6,144 nucleotides of DNA from Actinomycetota bacterium (GTDB lineage Bacteria > Actinomycetota > Humimicrobiia > Humimicrobiales > Humimicrobiaceae): positions 9,461-15,604 of the forward strand of contig JAMDDL010000082.1 of NCBI GenBank assembly GCA_023488645.1, read 5' to 3'. Positions 1 through 5,406 of the stretch are shown one piece after another (position 1 is the first letter of the stretch; each line of letters starts with the position of its first letter). The notes beneath the pieces were generated by a model. The model made no database searches, was not told the origin of the DNA, and worked only from the letters and a program-made list of their open reading frames with translations. The translations under genes and the position numbers were made by a program.

Positions 1-402
1 AACCTTATATTTTTCGGCCACTTCCAGAATTTCTTTATATCTCTCTTTCAAAGTATATAAAGCATCTTCAACAGACATATCTTGCGGAATTCTCCCTTCA
101 CCAGTTAAAACCACAGGCACGTCTGCTTCATGTGCCCACTCTAAGGCCCTTTTTATATCCTTAACTCCTTGTTCTGATGTTATAAGTTCTCTATGAGACC
201 CTATTGCAGATACTCCTTTAAACCCAAAACTTTTTATCTTATCCTTGAATTTAACAGGATCGTCTCTCCATGGATCAGCATGTGAGCACCACTTAAGATT
301 TGCTTCTACTTCAACGTATTCATATCCGGCTTCTGATATTTTCTCCAATGCATAATCTAGATCCATTTTTCTAAAAGCTACTGTATTACACCCTATTTTC
401 AT
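1..402 (-). CDS. Sugar phosphate isomerase/epimerase, TIM-barrel (N-terminal part, cut by window edge)
   Basis: The 134 codons visible run in frame to the left edge without a stop, so the C-terminal half is missing. The start is ATG at 402, preceded by GAGGA six bases upstream. The protein opens MKIGCNTVAF, a first beta strand typical of the xylose-isomerase-like TIM barrel (AP endonuclease 2 fold, PF01261). It continues with a helix, then GYEYVEVEAN (second strand carrying an acidic residue), then a WCSHADPWRDDP segment. VVLTGEGR near residues 97-104 is another barrel strand. Members of this family are metal-dependent isomerases or epimerases of sugars, sugar acids or inosose; the usual metal ligands lie in the missing half. 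It is not closely similar to the 275-aa epimerase upstream, so it is not a recent duplicate. As the fifth gene of the operon it probably acts on a later or alternative intermediate of the same pathway. The exact substrate cannot be told. Confidence 0.8.
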   Translation of the reverse strand, partial: MKIGCNTVAFRKMDLDYALEKISEAGYEYVEVEANLKWCSHADPWRDDPVKFKDKIKSFGFKGVSAIGSHRELITSEQGVKDIKRALEWAHEADVPVVLTGEGRIPQDMSVEDALYTLKERYKEILEVAEKYKV

Positions 403-409
403 TTAATAT

Positions 410-415
410 CCTCAC
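410..415 (-). promoter_or_regulatory. Ribosome binding site of the partial isomerase gene
   Basis: On the minus strand the sequence reads GTGAGG followed by ATATTAA and ATG, a Shine-Dalgarno core (GAGGA) at normal spacing. It fixes the start codon at 402 for a gene whose 3' end is not visible. Confidence 0.6.
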
Positions 416-474
416 ATAATAAGTTAGTAATATTTTTAAATTAATATAATGACTAAAATTAAATTTAATATAAA

Positions 475-500
475 AGTAGAATATCAAAAATTTTTCTACT
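475..500 (-). terminator. Weak hairpin with T-rich tail after the DUF6282 gene
   Basis: Just after the DUF6282 stop codon, the minus strand has a perfect 7-bp inverted repeat, AGTAGAA and TTCTACT, with a 12-base loop. It is followed by TTTATATTAAATTT. The stem is A/T-rich and the tail is interrupted, so it would be a poor terminator. It could only partly reduce read-through into the next isomerase gene, or it could be chance in AT-rich DNA. No separate promoter for that gene is evident in the 110-bp gap. Confidence 0.25.
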
Positions 501-512
501 AATTTTAGGTTC

Positions 513-1499
513 CTATATATCCAATAACTTTGAAGGGTTATTAATCAACATTGTCCGAATATCTTCTTTAGAAACACCCATAGCAAGTAGAAGCCTTATA
601 TATAATTTCATTCCTTCTACCGGAGGAGGATTCAGCATTGAACCAAAATCAGTACCCATAACACATTTATCAGCACCAACTTTTTCTATTATTTTAGTAA
701 CTTCTGTCCTGTCACAAACAGGATTATTGAAATGAGGAAATGCGCTATATAAATAAAGACCAATATATGCTCCCATTTTACTAATTTCTGTCATTTGTTC
801 TATTGACATACGGTTAACGCTCCATTGAGGATGTGTAAGCAAAATTTTCTTTACTCCATATTTTTTAGCTTCTTCTACAATAATAAACCTTTCTTTTGTC
901 GAAATATGATCAAGGTCAAGAATTATATTATATTTACTGACAATCTTAAAAATTTCAATTAATTCTGGTATAACATTATCATTCTTATCAATTACCTCTA
1001 TACCTTGACCTTCATCTAATACTCTCATGTGATGTGCTGCATCATGACTGGGCAACCAAATAATTTTTGCGCCTAGCTTAGCACTTGTTTCTACTGCAAT
1101 TGGATTTATCCCCCCAACAGACCAATTTAAAACAACTCCACCAAACACATTGAATGAATGCTGTTCCTCGCACTCTTTTCCGTATTTATTAATAATTTGT
1201 TGTACAAAGTATGTCATGGGTGCGGTATCTGAATGCATGCTCTTGCACACAATCGCTCTCATTCCAGCATCATATGCACTTTTTGCTTCCCAAGCAAAAT
1301 CCCAACCTGTATCAACCAAAGCTTCAGGATAACCATGAACATGAATATCTATTCCACCTTGTAAAATTTCTGAAACCGTCTCATCTTTTATATTTCCTCT
1401 TGAGCCAAATTCTTCTACAGTATGATAACTAAATTTCGCTCTTTCTTTCCAAATTTGCTTTAAAGATTCTTCCTCGATATTTAAAAATTTATTAGGCAT
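513..1499 (-). CDS. DUF6282 family protein, amidohydrolase-like metal-dependent hydrolase
   Basis: A 328-aa protein starting at ATG 1499, with AAAGGA five bases upstream. It shows the pattern I associate with DUF6282: GGIDIHVHG (residues 48-56, the HxH metal pair H53/H55), VCKSMHS (84-90, with K86 and H89), VFGGVVLNWSVGGINP (118-133), and IIWLPSHDAAHH (146-157). Then follow LDLDHIS (194-200, H198), LLTHPQW (220-226, H223) and GTDFG (282-286, D284). These positions match the metal-site order of amidohydrolase TIM barrels: HxH on strand 1, Lys or equivalent on strand 4, two later His, and Asp on strand 8. There is no signal peptide or membrane segment, so it is cytosolic. No substrate is established for the family to my knowledge. 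Its place among an inositol-type ring hydrolase, dehydrogenase and epimerase suggests a lactonase or C-C/C-O ring-opening hydrolase for a related intermediate. That role is inference; the family call is firm. Confidence 0.85.
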   Translation of the reverse strand: MPNKFLNIEEESLKQIWKERAKFSYHTVEEFGSRGNIKDETVSEILQGGIDIHVHGYPEALVDTGWDFAWEAKSAYDAGMRAIVCKSMHSDTAPMTYFVQQIINKYGKECEEQHSFNVFGGVVLNWSVGGINPIAVETSAKLGAKIIWLPSHDAAHHMRVLDEGQGIEVIDKNDNVIPELIEIFKIVSKYNIILDLDHISTKERFIIVEEAKKYGVKKILLTHPQWSVNRMSIEQMTEISKMGAYIGLYLYSAFPHFNNPVCDRTEVTKIIEKVGADKCVMGTDFGSMLNPPPVEGMKLYIRLLLAMGVSKEDIRTMLINNPSKLLDI

Positions 1500-1723
1500 T
1501 TCATTCCTTTTAAGTATTTTATTAAACTTTAAATTTATAAATTAAATTCTAACTAAAAATTTTTATAATCAATTTTTGGAATACCTCTTACCCCTATTGC
1601 AAAATAAAAACAATTCATTGAAGCATTTTCACTTTCAGGCTCCATACTGCTACTTAACAAGAGCTCCTATAACACTGCCAGAAATTGTTACAATACCCCC
1701 CGCAAAATTTGCACCTTCCTATA
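1500..1723. other. Intergenic gap between the epimerase and DUF6282 genes
   Basis: These 224 bp break an otherwise tight operon. The half next to the DUF6282 gene is extremely AT-rich and holds only that gene's ribosome binding site (AAAGGA on the minus strand, near 1504-1509). The other half carries a decayed coding segment that is listed separately. I see no clear promoter or strong terminator, so the DUF6282 gene probably depends on read-through from upstream. Confidence 0.5.
1553..1715 (-). pseudogene. Possible remnant of an RbsC-type sugar ABC transporter permease C-terminus
   Basis: Immediately downstream of the epimerase stop, the minus strand from 1715 to 1650 reads GANFAGGIVTISGSVIGALV, then K and a stop. 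This resembles the conserved 'GG..L.GG.GT..GT.IGAL' loop and helix near the C-terminus of RbsC-family permeases (BPD_transp_2, PF02653). A shift of reading frame then gives a 30-residue open frame (1645 to 1553) ending FAIGVRGIPKIDYKNF and a stop, compatible with the last permease helix and basic tail. There is no start codon or binding site for the first part, and the frame is broken. The fragment therefore looks like a relic left by deletion or rearrangement. Only about 20 residues carry the resemblance, so chance cannot be excluded. Confidence 0.33.
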
Positions 1724-2551
1724 TTATTTACTAATTTTACTATCTAAAAACCTTAAATAATAAATAGCTTGCTTTGCTGCTAAATAATCATCAGGTTCTG
1801 GAAATACTTCTAGACCTATTGCATTTTTATAATTTATTTTAACCAGAGTAGATATTATAGACTCAAAATTTGTATGCCCAAAACCTGGAGCCCGCCTATT
1901 ACTATCAGCAAAATGTATATATTTCATGTATCGTTTTGCTTTTATTAAGCTTTCTTCAATAGACTTTTCTTCTATATTCATATGAAAAGTATCGGGGAGT
2001 AATTTTAAATTATAGAAACCCAACTCTTCAATTAATTCTATGCCTTCCTGAAGAGTATTTATTAAATTTGTTTCATACCTGTTTATAGGCTCAATCAGCA
2101 ATATAACATTTCTCTCTTCAGCATATTTTAAACATTCCCTCAAAGCCATTTTACCTTTAGCCTTTTCTAACTCTCTATTGTCTGCCGATTCGGTCAATTT
2201 ACCCCTTACTCCGCCTATAATAACCATCGAACCTAACTTTGAGGCTATATCGATGTGTCCTTTTAGTCTTTCTACAGCGTTTAGCCTGTTGCTTTCTTCA
2301 GCATCAAATAATGAATATCCGTCATTAATGTATGATTGCCCGGTAGCAATAGCAAAAACCTTTAAATTTAATTTCTCTAACCTAGCCAGCAGCCACTTCT
2401 GGTCAATATTTTTTGAATCCAGTAAACTCAACTCAATACCCTTGTATCCCAGATCTTTAGCATTTTTCAAACCCTCATCTAAATTACCTGCAAATAACAA
2501 TGGCCCGAACTTTGTTTTTGTTGGCGACAAGCTAACGGCAATATCAAACAT
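1724..2551 (-). CDS. iolO: IolO-like epimerase (5-keto-L-gluconate epimerase type), TIM barrel
   Basis: A 275-aa protein, the normal length for the xylose-isomerase-like epimerases (PF01261). The start ATG at 2551 follows AGAGGGAAAGGGAAA, and the gene begins 15 bp after the dehydrogenase stop, so the two are co-transcribed. Segments match what I recall of T. maritima IolO (TM0416): ATGQSYINDGYSL (69-81), IIGGVRG (111-117), IEPINRYETNLINT (153-166), PDTFHMNIEE (186-195) and HFADSNRRAPGFGH (213-226). The expected metal ligands are all present: E154, D187, H213 and E248, with H190 beside them. IolO epimerises 5-keto-L-gluconate to D-tagaturonate in the Thermotoga inositol route. Close relatives are D-tagatose/D-psicose 3-epimerases, which share the same metal site, so activity on another ketose or keto acid is possible. 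Cytosolic and soluble. The family is certain; the substrate is inferred from motif likeness and neighbours. Confidence 0.75.
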   Translation of the reverse strand: MFDIAVSLSPTKTKFGPLLFAGNLDEGLKNAKDLGYKGIELSLLDSKNIDQKWLLARLEKLNLKVFAIATGQSYINDGYSLFDAEESNRLNAVERLKGHIDIASKLGSMVIIGGVRGKLTESADNRELEKAKGKMALRECLKYAEERNVILLIEPINRYETNLINTLQEGIELIEELGFYNLKLLPDTFHMNIEEKSIEESLIKAKRYMKYIHFADSNRRAPGFGHTNFESIISTLVKINYKNAIGLEVFPEPDDYLAAKQAIYYLRFLDSKISK

Positions 2552-2566
2552 TTTCCCTTTCCCTCT

Positions 2567-3769
2567 TTACATAGTCATATCAAAAACTACTTTTAACGGA
2601 TCATTCTGCAATGATGTCTCTACGGCTTTTTGGGCATCATCTAATTTAAATCTATGAGTAATAAGTTTTTCAAAAGGAAATTCTTTTCTATACTTATACA
2701 TCATTTCCATATGCTGATAATAACCGGTATGGGGGTGATTGCTATTACCTATTATCAAGACATTTTTTGCAGCGATATGTCTGTGAACATTTATATTTAT
2801 TTCACCAGTATCAACAAAGCTGCCTGTTTCTATATAGGTACCGCCTCTTCTTGTCATTTCAAGTCCTTCTCTCATAGCTTCGGCTGTTCCCACAACTTCT
2901 ACAACAACGTCGGCACCTCTTCCACCTGTTAAACTCTTTATTATTTCAACTCTTTCTTTTTGGGAGGTTTTGCTATAGTTGATTCCATAATCAGCTCCGA
3001 ATTCTTTTGCAATCTCCAGCTTTTTTTCGGAAGGGTCAACAAGAACTATTTTGCTGGCGCCAAGCATTTTGGCTTTAACAATATGCATAAGTCCCATTGC
3101 TCCGCCTCCCTGAATAACAACGGCATCGGCAAATCCGAATCCCCTTGCTTCAAGTCTTGAAAATTCTTTAGCCCTGTCAAGTGTTGCAGATACGACAAAA
3201 ATTTCCGCCAGTGCCCCAAATTCATCCGGCAATTCCTCAGGAACTTTATAAACCCAAGCTCCCTTTGGAACATACATATATTCCGCCCATCCGCCCGCAA
3301 CATAAGGATGTTTATTGCTTGTATAAGATAACCCTATGGTGGTATTATGCGCACAGAAAGGATATGCAAATATATGTCTGCAATACCAGCAGCTTTTACA
3401 TATTACGTTAGGACACATAGTAACCCTGTCACCAATTTTTAATTCATTGCCATGATATTCTATTAGGTTCTTATCTTCCTGGTGCATTTCAACTATTTCC
3501 CCAACATTTTCATGTCCATGAACAGTTGGATATACGATCTCCTGCTCTGCTTCGGTGCCTCCATATAATATTCTTTCTATGCCCCCCCTGTAACCGTGCT
3601 TGTCAGTTCCGCATATACCAGACATATGCATTTTTAATATCAATGCACCTCTTTCAAGTTTTGGCCAGGAAAGCTGCTGAACTTCCATCTTCCCGGGTCC
3701 AACCATCACTGCTGCTTTAATAGTCTTTCCTTTTACATAATCTTTCTCGCCTTTTACATACGCTTCCAT
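2567..3769 (-). CDS. Zinc-dependent medium-chain alcohol dehydrogenase, probably cyclitol/inosose oxidising
   Basis: A 400-aa MDR-superfamily dehydrogenase. The N-terminal GroES-like domain holds the catalytic zinc ligands C53 (SGICGTDKHG), H86 with E87 (HGHENVGE), and E189 (ALAEIF). The structural zinc lobe has cysteines C124, C127, C130 and C139. The Rossmann domain carries GGGAMG (221-226) and an acidic D245 in IVLVDPSEKK, which favours NAD+ over NADP+. The start ATG at 3769 has AGGAG eight bases upstream. It gives a 15-residue charged extension before the usual first strand, containing a short duplication (YVKGEKD then YVKGK). It lies 103 bp after the creatininase-family gene and 15 bp before the epimerase gene. 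In the Thermotoga pathway an MDR enzyme, IolM, oxidises scyllo-inosose to its 3-dehydro form. This protein fits that position but does not look like a close IolM relative, so the role is inferred from context. Confidence 0.8.
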   Translation of the reverse strand: MEAYVKGEKDYVKGKTIKAAVMVGPGKMEVQQLSWPKLERGALILKMHMSGICGTDKHGYRGGIERILYGGTEAEQEIVYPTVHGHENVGEIVEMHQEDKNLIEYHGNELKIGDRVTMCPNVICKSCWYCRHIFAYPFCAHNTTIGLSYTSNKHPYVAGGWAEYMYVPKGAWVYKVPEELPDEFGALAEIFVVSATLDRAKEFSRLEARGFGFADAVVIQGGGAMGLMHIVKAKMLGASKIVLVDPSEKKLEIAKEFGADYGINYSKTSQKERVEIIKSLTGGRGADVVVEVVGTAEAMREGLEMTRRGGTYIETGSFVDTGEININVHRHIAAKNVLIIGNSNHPHTGYYQHMEMMYKYRKEFPFEKLITHRFKLDDAQKAVETSLQNDPLKVVFDMTM

Positions 3770-3828
3770 TAATTCTTCTCCTAATCTGACTTGAAATAGT
3801 TACATAATTTTAATTTTTAATTAATTAT

Positions 3829-3855
3829 GCTGTATCAATTGAACACCGGTACAGC
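3829..3855 (-). other. Small hairpin between hydrolase and dehydrogenase genes
   Basis: The 103-bp gap holds a perfect 6-bp inverted repeat, GCTGTA and TACAGC, with a 15-base loop. The minus strand continues ATAATTAATTAAA with no T-run, so it is not a standard terminator. It could be an RNA processing or stabilising stem, or chance. Confidence 0.2.
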
Positions 3856-3872
3856 CTCTATTATTAAAACTT

Positions 3873-4832
3873 TCAGTATGTCAGAGTATAAATGTGTCGT
3901 CCGCCATTGGTTGGCCCCTTTATGACCGCCTCGATATCTTCGCGATTTCTCTGGGTAACTTTCTCGATAGGAGGCAGGATGCCTGCCGGATATTTCTCCA
4001 ATATTTCGTTAACTAATTTTTCCAGATAGTCGAGAGTTCTCTCCACACCAACCCGTGCTTTTTCCGCATCAGCTAATTTAGCATCGCCAATCACGCCTTC
4101 AGGTGTACAAATACACTCCATCCCCACACTGCCATACGCATTGTACCATTTGATCGGACCTGCACCTCTTTCGGCGGAATTGTTGATATGGCCAGGCGGG
4201 AGCATGGGAGCCGGTTTAGTTGCAACAGCATTCACCTGCTTGCAGAGTTCCGGGAAAAGGGCCAGAGACCATGACTGTTCCACTTCATCAGCATGGATGA
4301 ATGGAGTCTGGTACGGGCCGCCATTTTCAATCGTATCGAGTTGTTCTTTAGCACAGTTCCAGAAATGGACATAAAGGACAATCCCTGGAACCTGAAATTT
4401 TTTGCCAAATTTATGTATGGCAAGCGGGATAACATAGTCCTGACCATGACCATTGACAACAATGATCTTACGGAATCCAGTGTTCCAGAATCCGGCAAAC
4501 ACATAGCAGAGGTAATCTGCAAGCGTTTCTTCAGGAATCATGATGGTACCAGGCATCCCCAGATGATGGTAAGGGTGGGATCCGTACCAAATCGGCTGGG
4601 CTACGGTACAACCTGTCACCATTGCAACTTGTTCGCACAAACGGGTGTCCAGATAGGTGTCTTCGCCATAAGGAGCATTGGGACCGTGATTTTCGGTAGA
4701 GCCTACTGGTATGAGGATAACATCATTCTTCTTAAGCCGTTCCGCAACATCTTTATTGGTCATGTTCTGGTAGTAGATGCCATCGTTAACTTCCATGTGC
4801 CCGCCTTTGGCAGGAATTTGCCATTTACTCAT
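3873..4832 (-). CDS. iolN: Creatininase-family hydrolase, probable 3-dehydro-scyllo-inosose hydrolase (IolN)
   Basis: A 319-aa protein of the creatininase superfamily (PF02633). The start ATG at 4832 has AAGGGG seven bases upstream. GSTENHGPNAPYGEDT (residues 44-59) supplies metal ligands E47, H49 and D58. VVNGHGQD (125-132) supplies H129. HADEVEQS (180-187) supplies the conserved His and Glu near the active site. Two segments recall proteins named 3-dehydro-scyllo-inosose hydrolase: WYGSHPYHHLGMPGT in the middle, and the tail around PAGILPP, VTQR, IKGP and GGRHIYTL. I recall this group as the IolN type. That enzyme opens the ring of a diketo-inositol to give 5-keto-L-gluconate in the cytosol. 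The gene is first in the operon, about 87 bp from the predicted transcription start, and is followed by a dehydrogenase and an IolO-like epimerase, which would act before and after it. Its GC content is visibly higher than that of the downstream genes. Creatininase itself and mycofactocin-type peptidases share the fold, so the precise reaction remains inferred. Confidence 0.75.
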   Translation of the reverse strand: MSKWQIPAKGGHMEVNDGIYYQNMTNKDVAERLKKNDVILIPVGSTENHGPNAPYGEDTYLDTRLCEQVAMVTGCTVAQPIWYGSHPYHHLGMPGTIMIPEETLADYLCYVFAGFWNTGFRKIIVVNGHGQDYVIPLAIHKFGKKFQVPGIVLYVHFWNCAKEQLDTIENGGPYQTPFIHADEVEQSWSLALFPELCKQVNAVATKPAPMLPPGHINNSAERGAGPIKWYNAYGSVGMECICTPEGVIGDAKLADAEKARVGVERTLDYLEKLVNEILEKYPAGILPPIEKVTQRNREDIEAVIKGPTNGGRHIYTLTY

Positions 4833-4839
4833 TTATAAT

Positions 4840-4847
4840 CCCCTTCT
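4840..4847 (-). promoter_or_regulatory. Ribosome binding site of the first operon gene
   Basis: The minus strand reads AGAAGGGG, then ATTATAA, then ATG. This strong Shine-Dalgarno sequence at seven-base spacing sets the start of the hydrolase at 4832, giving residues MSKWQIPAKGG as the N-terminus. Confidence 0.7.
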
Positions 4848-4908
4848 CGTTTAAGGTGTTTTTGCATCTATATGATTGTTAGTAATAAATATAATATTTT
4901 AATTATTA

Positions 4909-4928
4909 AAACGTTTACGTAACCGATT
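4909..4928. promoter_or_regulatory. LacI-family-type operator on the transcription start point
   Basis: This is a 20-bp imperfect palindrome, with half sites AAACGTTTAC and (reverse strand) AATCGGTTAC, that match at 8 of 10 positions. The pattern is AAnCGnTTAC-GTAAnCGnTT, with a perfect TTACGTAA core. It overlaps the last three bases of the -10 box and the predicted start point, an ideal place for repression. Within it AAACGTTT (4909-4916) forms a second small palindrome; read on the minus strand as ACGTAAACGTTTTAA, it matches a CcpA cre consensus except at two positions. A local LacI-family sugar regulator, catabolite control, or both could act here. No regulator gene is in the window. Confidence 0.6.
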
Positions 4929-4955
4929 ATACTGTTAAAAATATCTTATTGTCAA
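4926..4955 (-). promoter_or_regulatory. Sigma-A promoter of the catabolic operon
   Basis: On the minus strand TTGACA (4955-4950) and TATAAT (4931-4926) are both perfect consensus hexamers with an 18-bp spacer. AT-rich sequence lies upstream and may serve as an UP element. Transcription should start near 4919, leaving a leader of about 87 bases before the hydrolase start codon. A promoter this strong normally needs a repressor, which agrees with the overlapping operator. No riboswitch-like structure is apparent in the leader. Confidence 0.8.
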
Positions 4956-4990
4956 TATAAATTTTTGAAATTATTTTTTATGAATTATAA

Positions 4991-5401
4991 ATAAACTCAA
5001 AGATAAATTTTACGATAGCGGATACACTCAACAGGGTAAAAGACTATCCGGGAATTGCGGAAAGGTATGGTTTTATTGGCAGTTGCGCCTCCCGATGTAG
5101 CACTTCCGCCATTTACAAAAATAGTCGGGGAGATGAAAAAAATACTATAATCAGGTTAATTTTCTCGTATATTGCTGTTCTTGCAATAATTCCTATTGCC
5201 GGGGTTATCTTTATAGGGAAAAATATATTTGAACCTACAAGACTTATAATATTTTTTCTTGAAATTATCATAGGTCCCATTATAATTTCGCAGCTTACAA
5301 GAAGGCTAAAATTTGATAAGTATGTCCTTAAATACCGGAGATCCTTAATAAATTGGAGACTTAAGGCTTCAAAAACATCCGTCATAAAGTTGATAATTTA
5401 G
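4991..5401 (+). pseudogene. Start-less plus-strand open frame, probable membrane-protein gene remnant
   Basis: One frame is open for 136 codons from 4991 (just after a stop at 4988) to TAG at 5399-5401. It has no ATG, GTG or TTG near its beginning and no ribosome binding site, so it is not an intact gene. The second half reads like a real protein. A hydrophobic stretch LIFSYIAVLAIIPIAGVIFI is followed by a second, LIIFFLEIIIGPIIIS, then a basic tail (RRLKFDKYVLKYRRS). The 'R-I-Y ... IPIAG ... FLE-IIGP' order vaguely recalls the last helices of P-type cation ATPases, but I cannot assign it. Another frame (5040-5150) is also open and reads MVLLAVAPPDVALPPFTKIV before its stop, suggesting a frameshifted coding past. 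The frame ends six bases from the convergent rmuC stop. Confidence 0.35.
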
Positions 5402-5406
5402 AACAA

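Noticed and set aside
2178..2657. A 159-codon plus-strand open frame over the epimerase and dehydrogenase junction
   Set aside because: It runs opposite to two well-supported genes and spans their boundary; its Ser/Phe/Pro-rich composition is typical of an antisense shadow.
4293..4838. A 181-codon plus-strand open frame across the creatininase-family gene
   Set aside because: It is antisense to a gene with full active-site motifs, and its protein shows no recognisable domain.
4965..4991. Possible plus-strand promoter (TTGAAA and TATAAA)
   Set aside because: The spacer is only 15 bp, the boxes are imperfect, and no intact plus-strand gene follows.
5113..5385. A 90-codon minus-strand open frame with hydrophobic stretches, just after rmuC
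   Set aside because: There is no ribosome binding site before its ATG, and it is antisense to the plus-strand frame whose protein looks more natural (two hydrophobic segments plus basic tail).
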